A stretch of 53,933 nt of DNA. Origin: an uncultured Oscillospiraceae bacterium. GTDB taxonomy: Bacteria > Bacillota > Clostridia > Oscillospirales > Oscillospiraceae. This document shows, one piece after another, positions 39,113 through 46,648 of this stretch. Every line of letters begins with the position of its first letter. Within the stretch, counting starts at the first letter, position 1. Both the position numbers and the translations under genes were made by a program. The DNA lies in the NCBI GenBank assembly GCA_910579965.1, contig CAJTWF010000014.1, forward strand, positions 1 through 53,933. The letters run 5' to 3'. Under the pieces are notes generated by a model that did not search any database, was not told the DNA's origin, and was given only the letters and a program-made list of their open reading frames with translations.

Positions 39113-39963
39113 TTCGTCTCCTCCTTTGACAGATACAGGATGATATCCTCCAGACTGGCCCGGTCCACCACCGCGTCCCGGGGCATGTACGCCCGCTCCA
39201 CCAGGGCCTCCACGCCGTAATTACCGATCCGCTTGCCGTGGACGGCCTCCTGGGGGATGTTTTTCAGCTGCTCCCTGGAGCACTTGAGGATGCCGAAGGT
39301 GTCCAGCAGCACGTCCTTCTCCTCGCACAGCACCAGCCTCCCCCGGTGGAGAAAGGCGATGTAGTCGCAGATCCGCTCCAGATCGCTGACAATGTGGCTG
39401 GAGAGGAGCACCGCGTGGCCGTCCTGGGCGGCGAAGTCCGCGAACACCTCCAGCAGCTCCTCCCGGACCATGGGGTCCAGACCGCCGGTGGCCTCGTCCA
39501 GCAGCAGGAGCTTGGCGTTGTGGCTCAGGGCCGCCGCGATGCCCAGCTTCATGGTCATGCCCCGGGAGTACTCCTTGAATTTCTTCCCCTCCGGCAGCTC
39601 CAGCCGCGCAATCCACTTCTCATAGGCGGCCTGATCCCAGCTCCGGAAGGTCCCGGCCATGATCCTGCCCAGCTGTCTGGCCGTGAGGATCTCGGGCACA
39701 AAGGTCTCGTCCAGCACCACGCCCACGTCCTCCTTGCGCCGGAGAAAGTCCGGGCTCCGGTTGTCCGCGCCCAGCACGGACACCGTGCCGCCGTCCCGCT
39801 CCAGGGCGTCCATGATGAGCCGGATGGTGGTGCTCTTGCCGGCCCCGTTCTCCCCCACCAGACCCAGTACGCACCCGTAGGGCAGGTCCAGGTTCAGATC
39901 CTCCAGGGCAAAGTCCTTGTACCGCTTGGTCAGGCCCCGGATTTCAATGGCGTTTGATTCCAT
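39109..39963 (-). CDS. ABC transporter ATP-binding protein
   Basis: A 284-residue ATPase. Walker A GENGAGKST is at residues 37-45, the signature is a variant YSRGM within KKFKEYSRGMTMKLGIA, Walker B is LLLLDEATGGLD, and the switch His is in LLSSHIVSDLERI. The C-terminal 70 residues are a subtype-specific tail. It lies 5 bp after the GntR gene and overlaps the first permease. The corresponding ATPase at 46 kb is a broken relative with the same FRSWDQ/FYPGWDQ-type helical segment. Confidence 0.92.
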   Translation of the reverse strand: MESNAIEIRGLTKRYKDFALEDLNLDLPYGCVLGLVGENGAGKSTTIRLIMDALERDGGTVSVLGADNRSPDFLRRKEDVGVVLDETFVPEILTARQLGRIMAGTFRSWDQAAYEKWIARLELPEGKKFKEYSRGMTMKLGIAAALSHNAKLLLLDEATGGLDPMVREELLEVFADFAAQDGHAVLLSSHIVSDLERICDYIAFLHRGRLVLCEEKDVLLDTFGILKCSREQLKNIPQEAVHGKRIGNYGVEALVERAYMPRDAVVDRASLEDIILYLSKEETK

Positions 39964-39968
39964 TTTGT

Positions 39969-40343
39969 TTACTCCTCCTCGATAAGTACTTGCAGTATAT
40001 GCTGTAATTCCTCTGCCGGCAGCTCGATCTGCCGGCTCAGCTCCACCGCCGCCTGGAGATGCTCCTCGATCTCCCGGAGATTGCTCTCCCGGGCCAGCTC
40101 CGCGTCCTGGGCCGCCACAAAGCTGCCCTTGCCGGCCTGGGTGCAGATAAAGCCGTCCCGCTCCAGCTCCTCATAGGCCCGCTTGGTGGTGATGACGCTG
40201 ATGCGGAGATCCCGGGCCAGCGCCCGGATGGAGGGCAGCGGCTCGCCGGGCTTCAGCTTCCCGGCGGCGATAGCCCCCTTGACCTGCCGGCAGATCTGCT
40301 CGTAGATGGGCTGGCCCCCGGTGTTGCTGATGATAATATCCAT
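39969..40343 (-). CDS. GntR-family regulator (YtrA subfamily)
   Basis: A 124-residue short GntR protein. Its winged helix has PIYEQICRQVKGAIAAGKLKPG (split: PIYEQICRQV, AAGKLKPGEPLPSIRALARD) and ISVITTKRAYEELERDGFI, then a short helical dimerisation tail instead of a large effector domain, the YtrA hallmark. YtrA-type proteins repress the ABC operon they head, often released by wall-active antibiotics. A partial palindrome overlaps its promoter. Confidence 0.9.
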   Translation of the reverse strand: MDIIISNTGGQPIYEQICRQVKGAIAAGKLKPGEPLPSIRALARDLRISVITTKRAYEELERDGFICTQAGKGSFVAAQDAELARESNLREIEEHLQAAVELSRQIELPAEELQHILQVLIEEE

Positions 40344-40372
40344 GGCCTCACCTCTTTGGGTTATCTGTTCAT

Positions 40373-40412
40373 CTGTACATAAACAGTATACACAGTATTA
40401 ACGGTTTGTCAA
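40373..40412 (-). promoter_or_regulatory. Promoter and probable operator of the GntR-ABC operon
   Basis: TTGACA (complement of 40407-40412), 16 bp, and TATACT (complement of 40385-40390). CTGTACA at 40373-40379 and TACACAG at 40389-40395 form an imperfect inverted repeat over the -10 and start region. Confidence 0.65.
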
Positions 40413-40503
40413 GGGGGTGGCGAAAATTTTCTGCGGGAGAAGAGGTTCCAAAAGAAATGGGAAAAACGGTGGGCTTTTTGGCCTGTTTTTCCTGCTTTCG
40501 GGG

Positions 40504-40532
40504 TTGTTCTTTCCTGGTGGATATGGTATAAC
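40504..40532 (+). promoter_or_regulatory. Promoter of MATE 2
   Basis: TTGTTC at 40504-40509, 17 bp, and TATAAC at 40527-40532. Confidence 0.6.
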
Positions 40533-40577
40533 CTTAAAAGAATACAAATTCTTGAGGAAAACGAGGTGACTTTTGTG

Positions 40578-42008
40578 ATGCAGAAACGCCGCGCCCCGGG
40601 TCCGGAAGCCGGTCAGGCGGTGAAGAAGCCGGGCTACAGCATCGACATGGTCAACGGTCCCCTGGCGGGGAAGCTGCTGCTCTTCGCCCTGCCCCTGATG
40701 CTCTCCAGCCTGCTCCAGCTGCTCTTCAACGCGGCGGACGTGGTGGTGGTGGGACGCTACGCGGGCAAGGAGGCCCTGGCTGCCGTGGGCTCCAACGGCT
40801 CCCTCATCAACCTCCTGGTCAACCTCTTTATCGGCTTCTCCGTGGGCGCCAACGTGGTGGTGGCCCGGGATCTGGGGGCCGGACGGGAGGAGGACGTGGG
40901 AAAGAGCGTACACACCTCCGTGACCCTCTCCCTCATCAGCGGCGTGGTCCTGATGGCCGCGGGGACGATCCTGGCCCGCCAGCTGCTGGTGTGGACCGCC
41001 TCCCCGGCGGAGGTGATCGGGCTGGCCACGGTGTATCTGCGGATCTACTTCTGCGGCATGCCCGCCAACATGCTCTACAACTTCGGCGCGGCCATCCTCC
41101 GGGCCCAGGGGGACACCCGGCGGCCGCTGTACTTCCTGTCCATCGCCGGGGTGACCAACGTGGCGCTGAACCTGCTGTTCGTCATTGTGCTGGAGATGAG
41201 CGTTGCGGGCGTAGCCCTGGCCACCATCATCTCCCAGTATATCTCCGCCCTGCTGGTGCTCCAGTGCCTGATACGGGACAAGGGGGCCCTGCGCCTGGAT
41301 CTGAAAAAACTGGGTCTGGACAAGCGGGTCATCATCCGCATCTGTCAGGTGGGTCTGCCCGCCGGGTTCCAGGGGATCGTGTTCTCCCTGTCCAACGTGG
41401 TGATCCAGTCCTCCATCAACTCCTTCAACTCCACCGCCATTGTGGCCGGGTCCTCCACCTCCTCCAACATTGAGGGCTTTGTCTACACGGGCATGAACGC
41501 CATCTACCAGACCTGCCTGACCTTCACCAGCCAGAACTACGGCGCGGGCAAGTGCCGGCGGGTGGACCGGACGCTGCTGCTGTGCCTGGGGTACGTCACC
41601 GCCATCGGCCTTGCGCTGGGGAATCTGGCGGTGTTCCTCGGCCCCCAGCTGGCCTCTATTTACGCCCCCGGGGAGCCGGAGGTGGTGGCCCAGGCGGTGC
41701 TGCGGCTGCAGTACGTGTGCAGTCTCTACTTCCTGTGCGGCATCATGGACACCATGGTGGGCGTGCTGCGGGGGCTGGGGTACTCGGTGGTGCCCATGGT
41801 GGTGAGCATGGTGGGCGCCTGCGTCACCCGGCTGGTCTGGGTGGCCACCATCTTCCAGGTCTACCGCAGTCCGGAGGTGCTGTACCTGTCCTATCCGGTG
41901 AGCTGGACCATCACGCTGACCGTCCATATCCTCTTCTTCCTCTTCATTCGCCGCCACGCCTACGCCAAGGTCCAGGGCATCCACGCCATCAAGGCGGGGA
42001 ACGCATAG
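40578..42008 (+). CDS. MATE-family efflux transporter (2)
   Basis: A 476-residue protein with about 12 transmembrane helices. It has MVNGPLAGKLLLFALPLMLSS and LLQLLFNAADVVVVGRYAGK, the MATE N-lobe signature, then FTSQNYGAGKCRRV and a final lobe with FLCGIMDTMVGVLRGLGYS. It is not closely similar to MATE 1. The substrate is unknown. GAGGTGA serves as ribosome site 8 nt before the ATG at 40578; a GTG at 40566 is less likely. Confidence 0.87.
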   Translation: MQKRRAPGPEAGQAVKKPGYSIDMVNGPLAGKLLLFALPLMLSSLLQLLFNAADVVVVGRYAGKEALAAVGSNGSLINLLVNLFIGFSVGANVVVARDLGAGREEDVGKSVHTSVTLSLISGVVLMAAGTILARQLLVWTASPAEVIGLATVYLRIYFCGMPANMLYNFGAAILRAQGDTRRPLYFLSIAGVTNVALNLLFVIVLEMSVAGVALATIISQYISALLVLQCLIRDKGALRLDLKKLGLDKRVIIRICQVGLPAGFQGIVFSLSNVVIQSSINSFNSTAIVAGSSTSSNIEGFVYTGMNAIYQTCLTFTSQNYGAGKCRRVDRTLLLCLGYVTAIGLALGNLAVFLGPQLASIYAPGEPEVVAQAVLRLQYVCSLYFLCGIMDTMVGVLRGLGYSVVPMVVSMVGACVTRLVWVATIFQVYRSPEVLYLSYPVSWTITLTVHILFFLFIRRHAYAKVQGIHAIKAGNA

Positions 42009-42011
42009 CCC

Positions 42012-42068
42012 GGCAGCCGCCAGATGCAATGGGCTCCTTTGAGTCCTCATCCTCTCATTGCGGCTGCC
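42012..42068. other. Long inverted repeat after MATE 2
   Basis: GGCAGCCGC at 42012-42020 pairs with GCGGCTGCC at 42060-42068, and CAATG at 42027-42031 with CATTG at 42056-42060 is an alternative inner pairing. Unknown role, possibly 3' mRNA protection. Confidence 0.45.
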
Positions 42069-42106
42069 AGCTTCACCGCTCCTGCTTTTTGAGACGGCCC
42101 AATACA

Positions 42107-42138
42107 AACGCCGCTCCCTGAAAAACGGGAGCGGCGTT
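42107..42138. terminator. Terminator between MATE 2 and the zinc-ribbon gene
   Basis: AACGCCGCTCCC at 42107-42118 pairs with 42127-42138. T residues follow on the plus strand from 42150 and TTGTATT on the minus strand. It serves convergent genes. Confidence 0.65.
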
Positions 42139-42141
42139 CGC

Positions 42142-42411
42142 TTACTGTTTTTTCCAGCGCTTGAGGGTGGGGAACCAGGCCTGCATCCTCTGCCGCGCCT
42201 CCTCCTCGCTCATGCCGGGGTTGGCGGCGGTCATGTGGGGGACGCACAGCCGGATCATCTCCTCCATGGAGCCCTGGAAGGTGAAGGCTCCGTCCTTGAA
42301 GCAGTACTTGCAGTAGTCCTCGTTTCTGCCGCCGCCGGCGTTGGTCCCGTGGAGCTCGCCGGTCATGGGCATGCCGCAGCACTGGCAGAATGCTTGATTC
42401 ATCAGGTTCAT
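42142..42411 (-). CDS. Small zinc-ribbon protein
   Basis: An 89-residue protein with C-Q-C-C-G-M-P near the N-terminus and EDYCKYCFKDGAF further on, matching the putative zinc-ribbon family in which four cysteines bind zinc. A helical tail follows (MTAANPGMSEEEARQRM). Members are often fused or linked to regulators; the function is unknown. The ATG at 42411 follows GGAGGT. The promoter carries a TGACA-N5-TGTCA palindrome, and the WYL regulator gene lies just upstream on the same strand. Confidence 0.8.
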   Translation of the reverse strand: MNLMNQAFCQCCGMPMTGELHGTNAGGGRNEDYCKYCFKDGAFTFQGSMEEMIRLCVPHMTAANPGMSEEEARQRMQAWFPTLKRWKKQ

Positions 42412-42474
42412 GATTTGTACCTCCGTCGCGTAACGCTGTCGTATGTCGCCGTATCGCCGGCGCAGGTTTATGAT

Positions 42475-42514
42475 AGCATACCAATCATGACATCCTCTGT
42501 CAGGGTTTTGACAG
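42475..42514 (-). promoter_or_regulatory. Promoter and palindromic operator of the zinc-ribbon gene
   Basis: CTGACA (complement of 42498-42503), 17 bp, and TATGCT (complement of 42475-42480). TGACA-N5-TGTCA at 42488-42502 covers the spacer and -35. A second arm makes CTGTCA-N6-TGACAG at 42497-42514. Confidence 0.6.
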
Positions 42515-42560
42515 CCAGAAAAGTTTCTTCGGGAGAATGCGGAGGCGGCTTTGCTGCCTG

Positions 42561-43448
42561 TCAGGTCTTATTCTTCTCATAGATCTCCCGGGCCCGGGCG
42601 GCCAGAACCTCCCGCAGGCGGGCCGGCTCCAGCACCTCCACCTGAGCTCCGTAGGAGAGCAGGTACCCGACGAGCCACGAGTCCGCCGGCAGCTCCGTGG
42701 AGACAGTCAGGCTCCCATCCCGGCGCCGGGTGATCTCCGTGCCGTCGAACTCGTCGTAGACCCGGTAGGCCATTTCCCCGGGAAATCTCAGGACGATCCG
42801 GGCGCAGGGCAGGGGCGGCGGTTCCTTCGGGCAGGGGCGGGGCACAAAGGTCCCCTCCAGCAGCTCCAGGTCCAGGATGCGGTTGAGCTTGAAGAGGCGG
42901 AAGTCCTGCCGCTCCAGACAAAATGCCTTGAGGTACCACTCCTTGGACTTGTAGGACAGCTTCAGGGGCTGCACGGTCCGCCGGCTCTGCCCGCTGCCCG
43001 CGCTCTCGTAGACGATCCGGATCTCCCTGTGCTGGATCACCGCGGCCTTCAATGTCTCGAACTTCCGGTTGTCCCCGCCGGACTTCCCCCAGCGGGAGAA
43101 GTCCACCTCCAGCCAGTCCCCGGTGTTCACCCGGAAGAGGGCGGACAGCTTTGTCAGCAGCTCTCCGGGGGCCTGCCCCACGGCGGCCATGCTCTCCAGG
43201 GCAGTCAGCACCTCCCGCCGCTCCCCCTCCGAGAGGAGGGCACGGTCCAGCACCGCGTCGTGGAGCAGGCAGATCCCCCCGTTCCGCCCTGGCTCCGCAT
43301 AGATGGGGATGCCCGCGCCGCTGAGGGCCTCCACGTCCCGGTAGATGGTCCGCTGGGAGACCTCAAGCGCCGCAGCCAGCTCCGGGGCGGTGGCCCGGCC
43401 CCTGTCCAAGAGGTAGTAGAGAATTTTGAATAAACGGCTGTCCGGCAT
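42561..43448 (-). CDS. HTH/WYL-domain transcriptional regulator (YafY type)
   Basis: A 295-residue regulator. The N-terminal HTH_11 winged helix (about 1-60) reads RLFKILYYLLDRGRATAPEL and VSQRTIYRDVEALSGAGIPI. A WYL ligand domain (about 135-215) has the KEWYLKAFCLERQDFRLFKLNRI core. A C-terminal WCX-type extension follows. WYL domains sense nucleic-acid or small-molecule ligands. It begins 1 bp after the DUF4097 stop, so it is the third gene of a PadR-DUF4097-WYL operon, followed after 149 bp by the zinc-ribbon gene. Confidence 0.88.
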   Translation of the reverse strand: MPDSRLFKILYYLLDRGRATAPELAAALEVSQRTIYRDVEALSGAGIPIYAEPGRNGGICLLHDAVLDRALLSEGERREVLTALESMAAVGQAPGELLTKLSALFRVNTGDWLEVDFSRWGKSGGDNRKFETLKAAVIQHREIRIVYESAGSGQSRRTVQPLKLSYKSKEWYLKAFCLERQDFRLFKLNRILDLELLEGTFVPRPCPKEPPPLPCARIVLRFPGEMAYRVYDEFDGTEITRRRDGSLTVSTELPADSWLVGYLLSYGAQVEVLEPARLREVLAARAREIYEKNKT

Positions 43449-44714
43449 TTACCAGCTCTCCACCTCCAGCCCTCCGCTGATGGTGTTAACGCCGATGCTG
43501 CAAGCACCGTCCCCCCAGACGTATACGTTCTGACTGGGCCGGAGGCATGCCATCTCCAGCTCCGCGTCTCCGGAGGTGGTGTCAAAGGTCAGGGTAAAGC
43601 CCAGCTCCGCCGGCAGTGCAAGATCAATGTCTCCGCTACGGCTGCACAGGTCCATGGAGCCGGCCGTCCAATCCCCCGCCTCCAGGGACAGGTCTATGCT
43701 GCCGCTGGTGGTTTCCAGAGCAATACGCTCCGCGCCCAGGAGGTCCATTTCGAGTTCCCCGGATATGGATTTGGCCTCCAGGACCCGGGCGGAGGAGGAC
43801 AGACCCTCCACATCGCCGCTGGCGGTGGAGACGTTTAGACTGTCCGTGGTCAGGCCGTCGAGATAGACGTCCCCGCTGGTGGTCTTGACCGTGATCTCCG
43901 CCGCATTCACCCAGCCGGCCCTGACGTCGCCGCTGACGGTGGTGATGTCCAGCGTATTGATGTTCACCGTATCAATCATCACATCCGCGGGGGAGGCGTT
44001 GATGGTCAGGCTGTCCAAAACGTCGTCAGGGACCGCCATGTACAGGGTGTCGCCGCCGCCCCGGGAGGAGATGTTCAGCGTGTTTCCATTCTGCTCCCAG
44101 TGCAGCAGTCTCTCGTCCCCGTCTGTGCGCAGGAAGATCCCGCCCCCATCTCCGGCCGATACCCACACCGCTCCGGTGACCATCTGGACGTTCACGGCGC
44201 GGATCCCCTCCAGGGGCACCCAGAATCCATCGCCCTCGTAACCGTAGTCATATGCAGTCTGGTCCTGGGCCGGGAGGCTCTCCTCCAGCACCACATCCGT
44301 GGTATCCGCAGCCCGGGACCCCCAGCGATCCCGGGCAATCCACCGCCCCAGGGCCCCCAGTGCGCACAGGATGGCCAGAGCCCAGAGGAGGATGCTGGCC
44401 GGCCTGCGCCAGTCCCGCTGTTCCTTGCCCTGATAGGCTCTCGCGCCCCCGCCGCCGGGGATGCGGGAGGCGTCCGGGTACGCGGGGGGCTCCGGCGGCC
44501 GGGAGGACACGGCGCTCCGGCCTTCCTCCTCCAGGATCCGCCGGGCGATGGTCTCAACGTCCTCCATGCTCTCCACGGCCTGCTCCTCGCTCATGCCCTC
44601 CTCCATGCGGTCCGCCAGCATCTCGGCGTAGTAGGTCAGGTGCTGCTCCGCCTGCTCCTGGGTCAGGCCCTCCAGGCGGTGGTACAGGTCATTCAGAAAC
44701 TGCGCGCGCGTCAT
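43449..44714 (-). CDS. DUF1700 + transmembrane + DUF4097 protein (module 2)
   Basis: A 421-residue protein. The N-terminal DUF1700-like region (about 1-65) reads TRAQFLNDLYHRLEGLTQEQ and MSEEQAVESMEDVETIARRI. A Pro/Gly linker and one transmembrane helix (about 107-127) lead to an extracytoplasmic DUF4097 beta-helix with repeated TSGDV/SGEL/SGDI turns. The ATG at 44714 has AAGGAG about 10 nt upstream and overlaps the end of padR by 26 bp. It is a paralogue of the 16.2-17.6 kb protein but with a clear membrane anchor. Confidence 0.83.
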   Translation of the reverse strand: MTRAQFLNDLYHRLEGLTQEQAEQHLTYYAEMLADRMEEGMSEEQAVESMEDVETIARRILEEEGRSAVSSRPPEPPAYPDASRIPGGGGARAYQGKEQRDWRRPASILLWALAILCALGALGRWIARDRWGSRAADTTDVVLEESLPAQDQTAYDYGYEGDGFWVPLEGIRAVNVQMVTGAVWVSAGDGGGIFLRTDGDERLLHWEQNGNTLNISSRGGGDTLYMAVPDDVLDSLTINASPADVMIDTVNINTLDITTVSGDVRAGWVNAAEITVKTTSGDVYLDGLTTDSLNVSTASGDVEGLSSSARVLEAKSISGELEMDLLGAERIALETTSGSIDLSLEAGDWTAGSMDLCSRSGDIDLALPAELGFTLTFDTTSGDAELEMACLRPSQNVYVWGDGACSIGVNTISGGLEVESW

Positions 44715-45027
44715 ATTCGGCACTCTCCTTTATCATAGCATATATCCGCTCGATCTCCGGCCAGCCGGCCAGGAACTGGTCAATCTGCTCCACACCGCCG
44801 GGGGTCAGGCGGTAGAACTTTCGCAGACGGCCCGCGTGGGCTACGGAGTAGACCGTCAGGCTCCCCGCCGCCTCCAGCCGCCGGAGAATGGGGTAGAGGG
44901 TGGACTCGGAGATCTCGATGCAGCCGGAGAGGTCCTTGATGATCTGGTAGCCGTAGGAGTCCCCCTTCCGCAGCGCCGACAGGACGCATATGTCCAGCAG
45001 TCCCCGCTTGAGCTGTGGGTCAATCAT
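44689..45027 (-). CDS. PadR-family transcriptional regulator (module 2)
   Basis: A 112-residue PadR regulator. It shows QLKRGLLDICVLSALRKGDS, then YGYQIIKDL, SESTLYPILRRLEAAGSL and the wing LRKFYRLTPGGVEQI. The ATG at 45027 is preferred over a GTG at 45033 because AAGGGGG is 7-8 nt upstream of it. It overlaps the DUF4097 gene, so the two are coupled. It probably represses its own consensus promoter. Confidence 0.88.
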   Translation of the reverse strand: MIDPQLKRGLLDICVLSALRKGDSYGYQIIKDLSGCIEISESTLYPILRRLEAAGSLTVYSVAHAGRLRKFYRLTPGGVEQIDQFLAGWPEIERIYAMIKESAEYDARAVSE

Positions 45028-45050
45028 TTCCACGCCCCCTTTCGCACAAT

Positions 45051-45079
45051 ACTATACAACGCATTGCATCATCTGTCAA
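45051..45079 (-). promoter_or_regulatory. Promoter of PadR-DUF4097 module 2
   Basis: TTGACA (complement of 45074-45079), 17 bp, and TATAGT (complement of 45051-45056). Confidence 0.75.
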
Positions 45080-45173
45080 GGTTTATCGGCGATCAAATTC
45101 TTAGGATTTTCTTAACAGGCAGAAGATCCCCGGCCGCACGCGTCAGCCGGGGATCTTTTCCTATCTTGAAATG

Positions 45174-45978
45174 CTACAGGTCCACCCTGGAGAAATTCCG
45201 CTCCCCCAGCCGGCAGGCCAGGAGGTTGGAGGCGATATAGACCAGAACGCCCAGGAGCAGAATGGGGAACTGCCGGACCAGATCCGGCCCCGCCACGCTG
45301 TCCAGCCACCCCATGCCCGGGAAGTGGACCGCCGCCTCCATAGCCGCAATGCCCAGGGTAAGGGGGAGCAGGGCGATGGGGAAGGAGGTCCCGGCCTGAT
45401 AGGCGGTGCGGTAGAACCGGGTGAAAAACACCAGATTAAATGCGCCGTAGAGCATCAGACCGAAGCCGTAGTAGGCGGCGTTGGCCTCAGAGCCTGTTTA
45501 ATATCTCGACGTGTATGGATTGGTGAGTGGATTTTTTGCCCTGCAAGGCAAAAATCCGCAGGCATCCTGACGGATGGCAAGGATTTTTAACGCAGTCAGG
45601 GCGGAAAATACGCCGCCAAGACATGCGCGGGGAGATTTTAAACAGGCTCTCAATGCCCGCCGGGTTGCCCTCCGCCATATAGAGGGTGCGCAGGAAGGCG
45701 AAGGGCAGGGAGAGGGCCAGCTGTGTCAGCTGGGAGAACACCGCCAGCAGGATCTTTCCCCGCACCCCGTCCCCCTTCCGCACAGGCAGCAGGGCGGTGT
45801 AGAACACGTCCCGGGTCTCCCGGCCGAACATGACGGTCTGGAAGACCCCCAGCCCGCCGAAGAAGAACACCACCCCGTAGGGGTAGGCGGGGATCAGCAC
45901 CAGAGCCCCCATGGCCATGAACATGTACAGGGACGGGTGGGCCGCCAGGCGCAGCTCCTTGCGCAGCAGATTACACAT
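45174..45978 (-). pseudogene. ABC-2 type permease gene split by an inverted-repeat element
   Basis: The N-terminal 110 codons run from the ATG at 45978 (MCNLLRKELRLAAHPSLYMF) to GNPAGIE. The frame then enters the inserted element and ends prematurely. The other 103 codons resume after the element (ANAAYYGFGLMLYGAFNLVF, continuing to the stop at 45174). Removing the 160-bp element and one 3-bp duplication rejoins ATT-GAG-GCC in frame and gives a 213-residue six-helix permease, the size of the intact permeases at 37.8-39.1 kb. The current gene cannot make a full subunit. Confidence 0.88.
45487..45652 (-). mobile_element. MITE-like inverted-repeat element, copy 3 (160 bp) inside the permease gene
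   Basis: The element proper is 45490-45649, flanked by TCA at 45487-45489 and 45650-45652. The ends GAGCCTGTTTA and TAAACAGGCTC are perfect inverted repeats for 11 bp and continue imperfectly. Read on the minus strand it is nearly identical to copy 1 without copy 1's 79-bp hairpin module. It has no ORF of its own. Confidence 0.88.
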
Positions 45979-46417
45979 GGAAGGTCCTCCTCTCCGTGCG
46001 CACCATGATCTCCTCCAGGGTCAGCTCCCCCCGGTCCTCCGGCGTGCGCAGATGCCGGAAGGCGGCGGCAAAGTCCGCCTTGGGGGCGCTGGAGAGGAGC
46101 CGGCCGTCCTTGATGTAGGTGATATCGTCGGCGCACCGCTCCAGGTCCGAGGTGATATGGGTGGAGAAGAGGATGCTCCGTTTCCCGTCCGCCGCAATGG
46201 CCCGGAACAGGGTCAGCAGCTCGTCCCGGCTCACCGGGTCCAGGCCGCTGGTGGGCTCATCGAAGATCAGCAGCTCCGCCTGATGGGACAGGGCCACGGC
46301 AATCTGGTACTTCACCCGCATCCCCGCCGACAGCTCCCGGACCCGCTTGCTCTCGTCCACGTCAAATTCCTCCAGATACCGGGTGTAGGCTGTCTGGTCC
46401 CAGCCGGGGTAGAACCG
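45971..46417 (-). pseudogene. ABC transporter ATPase, 5'-deleted remnant
   Basis: The frame from 46417 reads RFYPGWDQTAYTRYLEEFDV, then the signature VRELSAGMRVKYQIAVALS, Walker B LLIFDEPTSGLD and the switch FSTHITSDLERC, ending at 45971 with a 4-codon overlap onto the permease. Walker A and the Q-loop are missing. Upstream, the sequence switches to the start of an unrelated XRE protein in a different frame with an intervening stop. The remnant cannot bind ATP normally. Confidence 0.85.
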
Positions 46418-46496
46418 CCTTCTCCTGGCTCAGCCCCCTGCTCCGCCGCAGGGAGGCCAGATTCTCCGCCAGATGACTTCCTTTCATACTTTTCAT
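46418..46496 (-). pseudogene. XRE-type regulator, N-terminal fragment fused to the ATPase remnant
   Basis: It reads MKSMKGSHLAENLASLRRSR-GLSQEKA, the first ~27 residues of a Cro/CI helix-turn-helix, with AAGGAGG just upstream. It then runs out of frame into ABC ATPase sequence at about 46417. This is a deletion joint between a regulator gene and the ATPase gene it probably controlled. Confidence 0.72.
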
Positions 46497-46550
46497 ATGC
46501 CTCCTTCCGGATATATTCCCTATTTTACACGGTTTCGGAGGCATTGCAAC

Positions 46551-46585
46551 CAACCAAAGCGAACAGAATATGTTTGCTTTGGTTG
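46551..46585. promoter_or_regulatory. 35-bp near-perfect palindrome upstream of the decayed locus
   Basis: CAACCAAAGC at 46551-46560 pairs with GCTTTGGTTG at 46576-46585, and AACA/TGTT inside continues the symmetry. Just downstream on the minus strand, TTGCAA, 16 bp, TAAAAT looks like a promoter. The palindrome may be the operator of the lost XRE regulator. Confidence 0.55.
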
Positions 46586-46602
46586 CGGGCGGAGAGGGAA
46601 TG

Positions 46603-46637
46603 AAAAAACCCCGGCGGTGGAATCTCCACCGCCGGGG
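46603..46637 (-). terminator. Terminator of the sugar transporter/LacI operon
   Basis: CCCCGGCGGTGG at 46609-46620 pairs with 46626-46637. On the minus strand six T residues follow (complement of 46603-46608). Confidence 0.92.
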
Positions 46638-46648
46638 CGATATCCCGG

